DNA of 19,487 nucleotides from CAYOEZ01 sp964402955. GTDB lineage: Bacteria; Chloroflexota; DTOL01; DAOUCN01. Positions 6,247-12,495 of the stretch are shown piece by piece. Each line of letters opens with the position of its first letter. Position 1 is the first letter of the stretch. The notes under the pieces are model-generated. The model did not search any database, was not told where the DNA came from, and was given only the letters and a program-made list of their open reading frames with translations. A program made the translations under genes and the position numbers. The stretch spans positions 1 through 19,487 of the forward strand of contig CAYOEZ010000071.1 of the NCBI GenBank assembly GCA_964402955.1. The letters run 5' to 3'.

Positions 6247-8196
6247 ATCGCGGGTTATACTGTCACGTTTAGCAACGACAACAAGAGCGTCCAGGTGCAG
6301 CCGGGCAGTCTGATCGTTGACGCCATACAAGCGGCTGGCCTGGACGTCAATATCCCATGTGGTGGACAGGGGCGCTGCGGACGCTGCGCGGTCATCGTCG
6401 AGCAGGGGCAAGTGCGACGGCGCTCAACTGTGCGCTTGTCAGCGCAGGATATCGCCGACGGCTACGCGCTGGCCTGCCAGACGGTCATCGAAAGCGATCT
6501 GTGCGTGACCATTCCAGCGCAGGAGAAGATCGAGCGCCGCCTTAAGACAGACAAGACGGCGGCCAAGATCGCGCTCCCCTTTCCCTACGACGCCGATCGC
6601 GATCAGCCGCTGCGCAAGGTCTTCCTGCACATCGAGCCGCCCAATCTGGCCGACAACACCGATGACCTGTCGCGCATCCAGCGTGAGCTATCACGCGCTG
6701 CCGGCATCGAGAACTTGACCACAGAACTGCCGGTTGTGCGCACGCTGGCGCGCACCCTGCGCGATGCAGAGTGGGACGTAACCGCCGTGCTTGAGGTCGC
6801 GCCCGCATCCAGCGGCCAGGCGCATCTCATTTCTGTCGAGCCTGGCGATAGCACGAGCAACCTGTGGGCTGCGGCGATCGACATCGGCACAACTACCGTC
6901 ACCGTGTACCTGGTAGATCTGCGCAGCGGCGAGGTGAAAGAGATCGCCGCCGACTACAACGGCCAGATATCTCGTGGCGAGGACGTCATCTCGCGCATCA
7001 TCTATTCTAGCAAAGAAAACGGCTTGCAGGACCTGACCAACTTGGTGACCGGAACGATCAACCGCTTGATCGGCGTCGCTTGCCGCCGCCAGGGTATCGA
7101 GCCGTCGCAGATCTACCGGCTGACGATCGTCGGCAACAGCACGATGATTCACCTGCTGCTTGGTCTGCCGCCGGAGCCGATTCGCCTGGCGCCCTACATT
7201 ACCACCGCCAACGTCCCGCCGCCGGCACGGGCGCATGTGGTCGGGCTGGCCGTCAATCCGCAGGCGATGGTCGACTGCCTGCCCGGCGTCGCCAGCTTCA
7301 TGGGCGCTGACATCACGGCCGGTGTGCTCAGCTCGGAGATGGATCAGGCCGACAAGCTAACCCTGTTCATGGACATCGGCACCAACGGCGAAATGGTGTT
7401 CGGTACGGCAGAATGGCTCGTCTCATGCGCCTGCTCGGCAGGCCCTGCCTTTGAGGGCGCCGGCGTCGAGCGCGGCATGCGCGCCACCATGGGCGCGATC
7501 GAGGACGTGTGGATCAACAACGAGACCTTCGAGCCGACCTATCGGGTCATCGGCAATGAGAAGCCGAAGGGCCTATGCGGGTCGGGGCTCATCGCACTGC
7601 TCGCCGAATTGTTCATCACGGGTGTCATGGATCGCGCCGGCAGCGTTAAGCTCGATCTGGGCTCGTCGCGAGTGCGCCAGGGGCCGCACGGGCCAGAATA
7701 TGTGGTAGCCTGGGGCAGCGAGTCGGCCGATGGGCAAGACATTGCTCTGACCAAGGTTGACATCGACAACCTCTTGCGCGCCAAAGCAGCCATCTATGCC
7801 GGCTTCTCGGTGCTGGTCAAGAGCGTTGGTCTGAGTTTTGACGATGTGGAGCAAGTCCTGATCGGCGGCTCGTTTGGCCAGTACATCAATGTCGAGAAGG
7901 CGATCCAGATTGGCTTGCTGCCCGACATGGCCTGGGATCGTTTCCGCTATTTGGGTAATACAGCGGCACGCGGCGCCTACATGGCGCTGCTGAACAGCGA
8001 TGCACGCCAACGCATCGCTGAGATCGCCCGGCGCATGACCTACGTTGAGTTGTGCGCCGACAATTCGTTTACCGACGAGTTTATGGCTGCGCTTTTCCTG
8101 CCGCACACCGATGTCAATCGCTTCCCGTCTGTGCGCGAGTTGTTGGAGCAGGGAGCAAAGAGTAGGGAGCCGGGAGCAGGGAGTACCTGGCAGTAA
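6247..8196 (+). CDS. acsV: Corrinoid activation protein: 2Fe-2S ferredoxin plus ASKHA ATPase (RACo-like)
   Basis: This protein, about 649 residues long, reactivates the corrinoid iron-sulfur protein by ATP-dependent reduction of inactive Co(II). An N-terminal plant-type 2Fe-2S domain has ligands C38, C44, C47 and C77 (PCGGQGRCGRC...ALACQ). A linker follows, then an ASKHA-type domain with phosphate motifs IDIGTTTVTVY (about residue 210) and FMDIGTNGE (about 375), plus GLCGSGLIALL and IGGSFGQYIN. No ATG, GTG or TTG allows a complete ferredoxin domain. The family start (A-G-Y-T-V-T-F) follows an ATC codon at 6247 placed seven bases after AGGAG (6235-6239). The first usual start, GTG 6295, would remove the first beta hairpin. 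The last roughly 15 residues are encoded by heptamer repeats and are not family-like. It follows acsC by 29 bases. Confidence 0.9.
   Translation: MAGYTVTFSNDNKSVQVQPGSLIVDAIQAAGLDVNIPCGGQGRCGRCAVIVEQGQVRRRSTVRLSAQDIADGYALACQTVIESDLCVTIPAQEKIERRLKTDKTAAKIALPFPYDADRDQPLRKVFLHIEPPNLADNTDDLSRIQRELSRAAGIENLTTELPVVRTLARTLRDAEWDVTAVLEVAPASSGQAHLISVEPGDSTSNLWAAAIDIGTTTVTVYLVDLRSGEVKEIAADYNGQISRGEDVISRIIYSSKENGLQDLTNLVTGTINRLIGVACRRQGIEPSQIYRLTIVGNSTMIHLLLGLPPEPIRLAPYITTANVPPPARAHVVGLAVNPQAMVDCLPGVASFMGADITAGVLSSEMDQADKLTLFMDIGTNGEMVFGTAEWLVSCACSAGPAFEGAGVERGMRATMGAIEDVWINNETFEPTYRVIGNEKPKGLCGSGLIALLAELFITGVMDRAGSVKLDLGSSRVRQGPHGPEYVVAWGSESADGQDIALTKVDIDNLLRAKAAIYAGFSVLVKSVGLSFDDVEQVLIGGSFGQYINVEKAIQIGLLPDMAWDRFRYLGNTAARGAYMALLNSDARQRIAEIARRMTYVELCADNSFTDEFMAALFLPHTDVNRFPSVRELLEQGAKSREPGAGSTWQ
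8145..8186. repeat. Heptamer repeats inside the 3' end of acsV
   Basis: Six 7-base units of the form GGAGCAG, GGAGCAA or GGAGCCG run in phase through the end of the acsV reading frame, replacing or extending the natural C-terminus. The stop codon TAA (8194-8196) comes just after the array. The unit family differs in sequence from the other arrays but has the same period. Confidence 0.75.
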
Positions 8197-8251
8197 CTGA
8201 GACTCGTTGAAGAGGAGTTGGTGCGCTCCCTGGGGATGCATGGACGATGTC

Positions 8252-8286
8252 CCCTGATCCCGTCCCCCGAATCCCGGAGCCCGAAT
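8252..8286. repeat. Heptamer repeats (CCCGAAT type) upstream of acsE
   Basis: Five consecutive 7-base units, two of them exactly CCCGAAT and the rest related (CCCTGAT, CCCGTCC, CCCGGAG), end directly at the GGAGGAGG ribosome binding site of acsE. The composition is close to the heptamers described in filamentous cyanobacteria. Confidence 0.75.
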
Positions 8287-8300
8287 GGAGGAGGTAACAG

Positions 8301-9221
8301 ATGCTTATCATCGGTGAGAATATCCAGATCCTTTCCCCGGCAGTGCGGATTGCCATTGACACCCGTGACGCAGCGTTGATCCAGACCTACGCCAAGAAGC
8401 AAGCGGCGGCTGGAGCGCACTACATTGACCTGAACATTGGTCCGCGCAAGAAGGATGGCATCGAGGTCATGCCCTGGCTGGTGGACACGGTGCAGGCAGT
8501 GACGGATACCCCGCTCTCGTTTGACACCACCAACGCGGCCGCGATCGCGGCCGGGCTGGAGAGGGTCAAGAAGCAAGGCATGATCAACTCTACCTCTGCC
8601 GATCCTGACCGCATGGCTGGCGTTATGCCGATGGTCGTCAAGTACAAGACGAAGGTGATTGCACTGGCGATGGGCAAGGAAGGCATTCCCCCCACCGCCG
8701 AGGGCCGCGTCGAGATGGCGATGAACGTGCTGATTCCGGCGGCGCAGGAGTATGGCGTGCCGATGGCAGACTTCTACGTCGACCCGCTGACGCTGACCGT
8801 CGTCGGCATGCAGGATCACGCCATGCACACGCTCAACGCCGTGCGCTTCTTCAAGCAGGTCGCCGATCCACCGCCGATGACTGTGGTCGGCCTGTCCAAT
8901 GTCTCCAATGGCGTGCCGACAGAGGGCCGCAGCCTGATCAATCGCACCTTCCTGGTCATGCTCATGTCGGTCGGGCTTGACGCTGCCATCCTCAACCCCC
9001 TGGATGAGGAGCAGAACGCCTGGATGCGCATTATCGAGACGCGCAACGACGCGACGCCATTGGGCAAGCTGCTGCTGACGCTGCACGACCGCACAGCGGC
9101 GATGGAAGACCTGACGCCCGATGATGTTGACATGAAAGACCCGCTGCAATTGGACGTCTGGAAGACATACCAGATTCTGACCAACCAGGTGATCTACGCT
9201 GAGTCGTATTTGAGGATTTAA
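8301..9221 (+). CDS. acsE: 5-methyltetrahydrofolate:corrinoid iron-sulfur protein methyltransferase
   Basis: This 306-residue TIM-barrel enzyme moves the methyl group from methyl-tetrahydrofolate to the AcsC/AcsD corrinoid. The pterin-binding residues known from the Moorella enzyme can be read: D75 in SFDTTN, N96 in INSTSAD, D161 in FYVDPL and N200 in GLSNVSNG. The first two have the same numbers as in Moorella, which supports the ATG at 8301, preceded by GGAGGAGG at 8287-8294. It is some 45 residues longer than the Moorella protein (262), with a C-terminal extension from about TLHDRTAAM to AESYLRI that is rich in acidic residues and ends in helix-like sequence. It closes the acs gene run. 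No promoter is visible between acsV and acsE, so it is probably in the same transcript. Confidence 0.95.
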   Translation: MLIIGENIQILSPAVRIAIDTRDAALIQTYAKKQAAAGAHYIDLNIGPRKKDGIEVMPWLVDTVQAVTDTPLSFDTTNAAAIAAGLERVKKQGMINSTSADPDRMAGVMPMVVKYKTKVIALAMGKEGIPPTAEGRVEMAMNVLIPAAQEYGVPMADFYVDPLTLTVVGMQDHAMHTLNAVRFFKQVADPPPMTVVGLSNVSNGVPTEGRSLINRTFLVMLMSVGLDAAILNPLDEEQNAWMRIIETRNDATPLGKLLLTLHDRTAAMEDLTPDDVDMKDPLQLDVWKTYQILTNQVIYAESYLRI

Positions 9222-9257
9222 GCAGTAGGCAGTATGACAGTAGTCAGTAGGCAGACA
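9222..9257. repeat. Heptamer repeats (GCAGTAG type) after acsE
   Basis: Immediately after the acsE stop lie five units, GCAGTAG, GCAGTAT, ACAGTAG, TCAGTAG and GCAGACA, with one extra base breaking the phase after the second. ACAGTAG also occurs directly after acsB (1385-1391), so the same repeat subfamily follows the first and last acs genes in the window. Confidence 0.7.
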
Positions 9258-9264
9258 AAGCCCG

Positions 9265-9294
9265 TGCCCTGTCGTCGAGGAAGATGGCAGGGCA
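9265..9294 (+). terminator. Weak hairpin after acsE
   Basis: TGCCCTG (9265-9271) pairs with CAGGGCA (9288-9294) across a 16-base loop. There is no T-run, so it is at most a weak or Rho-assisted end for the acs transcript. Nothing else in this gap looks like a terminator. Confidence 0.3.
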
Positions 9295-9345
9295 GACCTG
9301 TCTCTTGAGTGACCGCTGATCAGCTTCGATTCGTGCGACGTTTTC

Positions 9346-9374
9346 TTGACTTGCCAGAATGGATGCCGTATACT
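9346..9374 (+). promoter_or_regulatory. Sigma-70-type promoter for the small membrane protein
   Basis: TTGACT (9346-9351) and TATACT (9369-9374) are separated by exactly 17 bases. The predicted transcript start near 9381 leaves a leader of nearly 100 bases before the ATG at 9478. The leader has a second GAGGAGG-like sequence (about 9400) without a start codon after it. Confidence 0.75.
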
Positions 9375-9477
9375 TATGTCATTGCAACGCCCAATCCAGT
9401 GAGGAGGACTCAGGGCAGTACTCTCTGCGGTGCAGGCTACCCCTGGCGGCCAAATTTCTCGAGAAGGAGGAAAACCG

Positions 9478-9627
9478 ATGGGTAGTTTCATCATTGCTAT
9501 GCGTCAATTCAGACGCCCTATCCTGGTGATTGGTGGGTGGTGTGCTTTCATCGTTGCTCAGTTCCTTGGATCGGACGAGATGTGGATCAAGCTCACGTTA
9601 CTAACGGTTGCCAGGGTCCTGCCCTGA
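9478..9627 (+). CDS. Small single-span membrane protein (49 aa), unknown
   Basis: This 49-residue protein is not recognised. A basic N-terminal part (MRQFRR at residues 8-13) is followed by one hydrophobic segment of about 18 residues (PILVIGGWCAFIVAQFLG), suggesting an inner-membrane protein with a cytoplasmic N-terminus. A second, weaker hydrophobic stretch (IKLTLLTVARVL) ends the protein. The start is strongly supported by AAGGAGG (9464-9470), seven bases upstream of the ATG, and by the promoter at 9346-9374. The same frame also opens 16 codons earlier but without a ribosome binding site. It stands alone after the acs cluster. No partner gene or family can be named. Confidence 0.62.
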   Translation: MGSFIIAMRQFRRPILVIGGWCAFIVAQFLGSDEMWIKLTLLTVARVLP

Positions 9628-9721
9628 GTCCTTCACTTTGCTGGTGGCGCACGCGATAGGCTGATGCGTAATGGTTTGGCGCTCATAGAGGGTATTGGGT
9701 AGTAGCCACCGGGGGTAGCAT

Positions 9722-9964
9722 ATGAGTGTGGTGATACCAGACGAGGTGCTGCAAACAAGTCATATGACTGCATCGGAAGTGCAGGAAGTTGCCATATTGC
9801 TGTTTGAGCGGAGCAAGTTGACTCTGGAACAGGCCAGCCATTTGGCCGGGCTTGATCAACTCCGGTTCAGACTGCTGCTCGCCAGCCGGCAAGTGCCCAT
9901 GCACTATGATGTGGCGGACCTGGAGGCTGACATTCGGACCCTACGCGAGATGGGACAGCTATGA
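9722..9964 (+). CDS. UPF0175 family protein (antitoxin-like), copy 1
   Basis: This 80-residue protein belongs to UPF0175 (PF03683), small helix-turn-helix-like proteins usually encoded just upstream of a DUF3368 PIN-domain toxin. The characteristic pattern LTLEQASHLAGLDQLRFRLLLASRQVPMHYD covers residues 34-64. It ends in an acidic helix (DLEADIRTL). The start ATG 9722 follows GGGGG at about 9710-9714. The stop overlaps the ATG of the following toxin remnant (ATGA), the usual arrangement for this pair, but the toxin is cut after about 22 codons. This copy is therefore an orphan antitoxin-like gene. Whether it still binds DNA or another PIN protein in the genome is unknown. Confidence 0.88.
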   Translation: MSVVIPDEVLQTSHMTASEVQEVAILLFERSKLTLEQASHLAGLDQLRFRLLLASRQVPMHYDVADLEADIRTLREMGQL

Positions 9965-10104
9965 TTGTTGTCAGCAACACGTCGCCAATCATTGGACTTG
10001 CTGCCGTGGGCCGGTTTGATCTGTTCGACAATGCAACCAGGACAAGCCGTCAAGCGTTTGACAAACGCCTGACGGCTTGTTGCTCATCCATCGCTAGAAT
10101 GTGA
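9961..10104 (+). pseudogene. Truncated DUF3368 PIN-domain toxin (N-terminal stub)
   Basis: The frame begins with MIVVSNTSPIIGLAAVG and RFDLF, which is the standard N-terminus of DUF3368 PIN-domain RNase toxins, including the first conserved acidic-pocket region SNTSP (the usual Asp is Asn in this family). Homology stops around 10026. The remaining 25 codons run through a large inverted repeat and into the 3' end of the opposite gene before a TGA at 10102. A complete protein would be about 150 residues long, so the other catalytic acids are missing and no nuclease can be made. The ATGA overlap with the UPF0175 gene is preserved, showing that this is the decayed second gene of that pair. Confidence 0.8.
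10042..10080. terminator. 39-base near-perfect inverted repeat between convergent genes
   Basis: ACAAGCCGTCAAGCGTTTG (10042-10060) is the reverse complement of 10062-10080 apart from one A/C mismatch, around a single central base. It lies between the UPF0175/PIN remnant and the convergent flavoprotein gene and could end transcription from both sides. No long T-run follows on either strand. It starts about 15 bases after toxin homology ends, so it may also mark the truncation scar. Confidence 0.6.
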
Positions 10105-10459
10105 CATAGTTGTCAACGGCGACGACAACCACGTGCTTGGCCGGCATCTTCCTGGCTGCAAGCTCGGTGTTGATGCGGTCGAACAAGGCGCCAGAGGTGA
10201 AGATATCGGCCTTGCCCCAGATGCGGCAGCCATGCCGTGTCGCCGGGTCGAGAACGATGGCCGAGAGATAGGGGTTAACGCGCAGGTTGGCGACTGTGTG
10301 CGGCGAGTTGACGTCGGCGAAGAGAACGTGCTCGTCGTCGAGGACCTGGAAGCTGCCCTTGGCCGAGACGTTGGGTTTGCCCGACGCATCGGCGGTTGCA
10401 ACCATCGCCGGACGCGTGGAGGCGATCATCGTTTTTGCTTCTTGCGACAAAAGCGCCAT
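10094..10459 (-). CDS. Pyridoxamine 5'-phosphate oxidase-like FMN-binding protein
   Basis: This 121-residue protein is a short member of the PNPOx-like split-barrel flavoprotein superfamily (PF01243). Family patterns include MVATADASGKPNVSAKGSF (residues 19-37), VLFADVNSPHTVANLRVNPYLSAIV in the FMN-binding region and HGCRIWGKADI. It probably binds FMN or F420 and carries out a redox reaction on an unknown small molecule. It is too short to be the biosynthetic PdxH. The start ATG (10459) has only a weak ribosome binding site. A TATAAT -10 box lies 36 bases upstream. The gene is monocistronic, transcribed toward the inverted repeat at 10042-10080. Confidence 0.86.
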   Translation of the reverse strand: MALLSQEAKTMIASTRPAMVATADASGKPNVSAKGSFQVLDDEHVLFADVNSPHTVANLRVNPYLSAIVLDPATRHGCRIWGKADIFTSGALFDRINTELAARKMPAKHVVVVAVDNYVTF

Positions 10460-10495
10460 GTGACACTCTTTTTGTTATCTTGGTGTGGCGGCCAC

Positions 10496-10501
10496 ATTAT
10501 A
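10496..10501 (-). promoter_or_regulatory. Candidate -10 box for the PNPOx-like gene
   Basis: Read on the minus strand, a perfect TATAAT occurs 36 bases upstream of the ATG, in an AT-rich stretch (10496-10526) unlike the surroundings. The -35 element is poor, so only the -10 is called. Confidence 0.5.
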
Positions 10502-10533
10502 CACGATTGACTATATATAAACTGCAATGATAA

Positions 10534-10568
10534 AAGGCGCAGAGGAGACGTTTTCTCCTCTGCGCCTT
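10534..10568 (-). terminator. Rho-independent terminator after the FtsX remnant
   Basis: A perfect 15-base stem (AAGGCGCAGAGGAGA at 10534-10548 with 10554-10568) and a five-base loop are followed on the minus strand by TTTTATCA. It lies 24 bases downstream of the permease remnant's stop, so it is that gene's original terminator. Confidence 0.85.
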
Positions 10569-10592
10569 CGTGCTGTGTCACGAGCGCTGGGA

Positions 10593-10910
10593 CTATTCGT
10601 AGTGCAGCGCGGTCACGATGTCCAGCCTGGCGGCCTGCCGCGCCGGAATGGTGGCGGCGATGACGCCCAGCAGCAAGCCGGCGGCAATCGCCACCAGCAG
10701 CGCGGTCGCTGGGAAGTAGTAGCTGACGACGAAGCCAGCGACGCTCATCGCGCCCACGAACGCATAGCCCAGCCACAGCCCCGCCAGAATGCCGAAGGCT
10801 GTGCCGAGGGCAGCCAGGAGCAGGCTCTCGGCCTGGATCATGCGCCGGACCTGGCTGCGCGTGCTGCCCACTGCGCGCAACATGCCGATCTCCCGCGTCC
10901 GCTCGAACAC
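10593..10910 (-). pseudogene. C-terminal remnant of an FtsX/MacB-type ABC permease
   Basis: The 105 codons encode only the end of a FtsX-like permease. The typical FERTREIGMLRAVGSTRSQV motif after the second membrane segment is followed by two hydrophobic segments (about residues 28-55 and 65-90) and the classic ending IPARQAARLDIVTALHYE. A full-length protein has about 400 residues with a large periplasmic domain. Upstream of the GTG at 10910 the frame continues about 19 codons to a TAG at 10968-10970 but with unrelated residues, so the gene was cut close to 10910-10925. Its terminator remains. No partner ATPase is next to it. Expression as a short protein from GTG cannot be excluded but is unlikely to be functional. 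Confidence 0.82.
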
Positions 10911-10937
10911 GATGACTGGTTGCCCGGCGGCGCAGGT

Positions 10938-10966
10938 TTGACAGGTATAGAGCCGTCTGCTATGAT
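10938..10966 (+). promoter_or_regulatory. Near-consensus sigma-70 promoter for the gene at 10999
   Basis: TTGACA (10938-10943) and TATGAT (10961-10966) are separated by 17 bases. Transcription should start near 10973. The flanking and spacer bases resemble those of the promoter at 13558-13586 (GTTTGACAGGT before, CTGCTAT at the -10 end). It sits directly beside the breakpoint of the permease remnant. Confidence 0.85.
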
Positions 10967-10998
10967 ACTACGTAGAGCAGGCAATGGGTAGGAAAGCT

Positions 10999-12069
10999 AT
11001 GCTTGTACCATTAAACTCCCCCATTTCATCGATTGTCCCTGCAAACAGGCAGGTCATCTGGGCGGCCAGCCGTATCGAGATTGCATCCGTCTCGGAGACT
11101 GAGCTTGTGGTCACGCGCGTCTTTCTCGGCACCGCGCAACCTGCCTGGTCGCTGACAATCAACGTGACCGGCGACGAGCCGCATATGGTGGTGGGTAAGC
11201 GCAATGCGATTGTCGTCGCCGACCGCTATCTGTTGCTCAAGACTGAGGCTGCGCACTGGCGTGGCGCCGGCTCGCACAACCACATGCTGCATCACATCTC
11301 TGGCGATGGCCGCCTGCTTTGGTCGCTGCCGCTGCGAGCGCTCGATCAGGTTGGGCTGCTCGATGACAGGCTCGTTGTCGTCCATGTCCGCAGCGGCCCC
11401 GACGATCCCGTCGCGCAGCCGCCGCTCGAGGCCCACTTGCGTGAGCCGGTGAGCGGTCACTCAGTTGTTTCGTATCCCATCCCCGTTCCAGAGCATTTGT
11501 GGCCCGGCTACCAGCGCGCACAGAGCAACGCCATCCGTGCCTTGCTCGACCACGATGGCGAGCATTTCGTGGTGCGCGTCAGTCTGCTCAGTCTGTCACT
11601 TGGATCGAAAGAGGCGCCGCTTCCGAACGGCGGGCTTTTTCTGCATGTTCTGCCCTTCCGGCAGACAGTGGTGCGGCGTTGGGGTTTTGTCTGTCCCGAT
11701 TGCCTGCGCCCTGGTTCGCTGCAGATCACGCAGAGCATCCAGATCCCACCCGACAGCCGCTCCGATGACATCGTGATCCAGGTTATTGCCTGCAACCAGT
11801 GTGACTTCCGCGGCCTGGCGACCTATGAGGAATCACGCCGTGGGGCCATGACCGCTGAGGCGTGGAATCATGCGGGCTACCGTGTTGCGCAAGACGCCGT
11901 CAAGACGATATCAGCGGCCATCGATCAGTGCCCCGACCCCAGGAATGCAGAGTGCACCTGTGCAACTCACCAGAAGCTCGGAGCGAGGGATGCAACTGGA
12001 CGTTGGCAGTGCCTGGGTGCTATCGAGTTGACAAGCACGTTCCCCATGCGTCTGGTGCAAAACACATAG
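10999..12069 (+). CDS. Unknown protein with paired-cysteine (zinc-ribbon-like) C-terminal half
   Basis: This 356-residue protein is not recognised. The N-terminal 230 residues look beta-rich with repeated strands such as RNAIVVADRYLLLK and SGDGRLLWSLPL, loosely like a beta-propeller. The C-terminal third has CPDC, then CNQC about 37 residues later, which would make a zinc ribbon, and then a CPDPRNAECTCATH cluster. No signal peptide or membrane segment is seen. ATG 10999 is preferred because AGGAAAG precedes it and the predicted transcript start (about 10973) gives it a normal leader; ATG 10984 would add five residues with only an 11-base leader. Right after its stop lies an ADP-ribosylglycohydrolase fragment in another frame, so an ancestral fusion or an interrupted neighbour is possible. 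Confidence 0.7.
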   Translation: MLVPLNSPISSIVPANRQVIWAASRIEIASVSETELVVTRVFLGTAQPAWSLTINVTGDEPHMVVGKRNAIVVADRYLLLKTEAAHWRGAGSHNHMLHHISGDGRLLWSLPLRALDQVGLLDDRLVVVHVRSGPDDPVAQPPLEAHLREPVSGHSVVSYPIPVPEHLWPGYQRAQSNAIRALLDHDGEHFVVRVSLLSLSLGSKEAPLPNGGLFLHVLPFRQTVVRRWGFVCPDCLRPGSLQITQSIQIPPDSRSDDIVIQVIACNQCDFRGLATYEESRRGAMTAEAWNHAGYRVAQDAVKTISAAIDQCPDPRNAECTCATHQKLGARDATGRWQCLGAIELTSTFPMRLVQNT

Positions 12070-12080
12070 GGGAGGTCGCA

Positions 12081-12374
12081 ACTGGCTCGTTCAAACGCAG
12101 GCAGCCGCCGCAGATCGAGGGATCGGGCTACGTCGTCCGATCGCTGGAGGCTGCGCTGTGGGCTTTCCACAAAGGCCAGTCGTTTCGTGAGAGCTGTCTT
12201 CTGGCTGTGAACCTGGGCGACGACGCCGATACGACAGGCGCCATTTGCGGGCAACTGGCCGGAGCTTTCTATGGCGAGCAGCAGATTCCACGGCAGTGGA
12301 TTGCCCGGCTGGCAATGCGGGACACGATCATCGACCTGAGCAATGGACTGCATGCGCTCGCGACACGGGCGTAG
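12081..12374 (+). pseudogene. C-terminal remnant of an ADP-ribosylglycohydrolase (ARH/DraG family)
   Basis: From about 12081 the +3 frame reads like the end of an ADP-ribosylglycohydrolase: GSFKRRQPPQIEGSGYVV, then SLEAALWAFHKG, then NLGDDADTTGAICGQLAGA and ending IPRQWIARL. GDDADTTGA carries the second metal-binding Asp pair of the family. The first two-thirds of the enzyme, including the N-terminal metal ligands, are absent, and no start codon with a ribosome binding site stands before the homologous part. The frame is open further upstream (to 11862) but there it only shadows the preceding gene. The stop TAG is at 12372-12374. I therefore call a truncated pseudogene; a frameshifted fusion to the preceding gene is the alternative. 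Confidence 0.78.
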
Positions 12375-12495
12375 AGCCGTCGCGCGGAGGCAGGGATGGC
12401 AACAGATCGCTGCTCGCCCCCATCTTTGCCGTGATCCCGGGCGCGGCGGGCGGCATGATCGGCAGGGGAATGGCGCGCCTGACAGGAGCAAAAAC

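Noticed and set aside
8040..9494. 484-residue minus-strand open frame opposite acsE
   Set aside because: It is the complement of acsE and the end of acsV, with His/Arg-rich low-complexity translation and no ribosome binding site; a codon-bias shadow.
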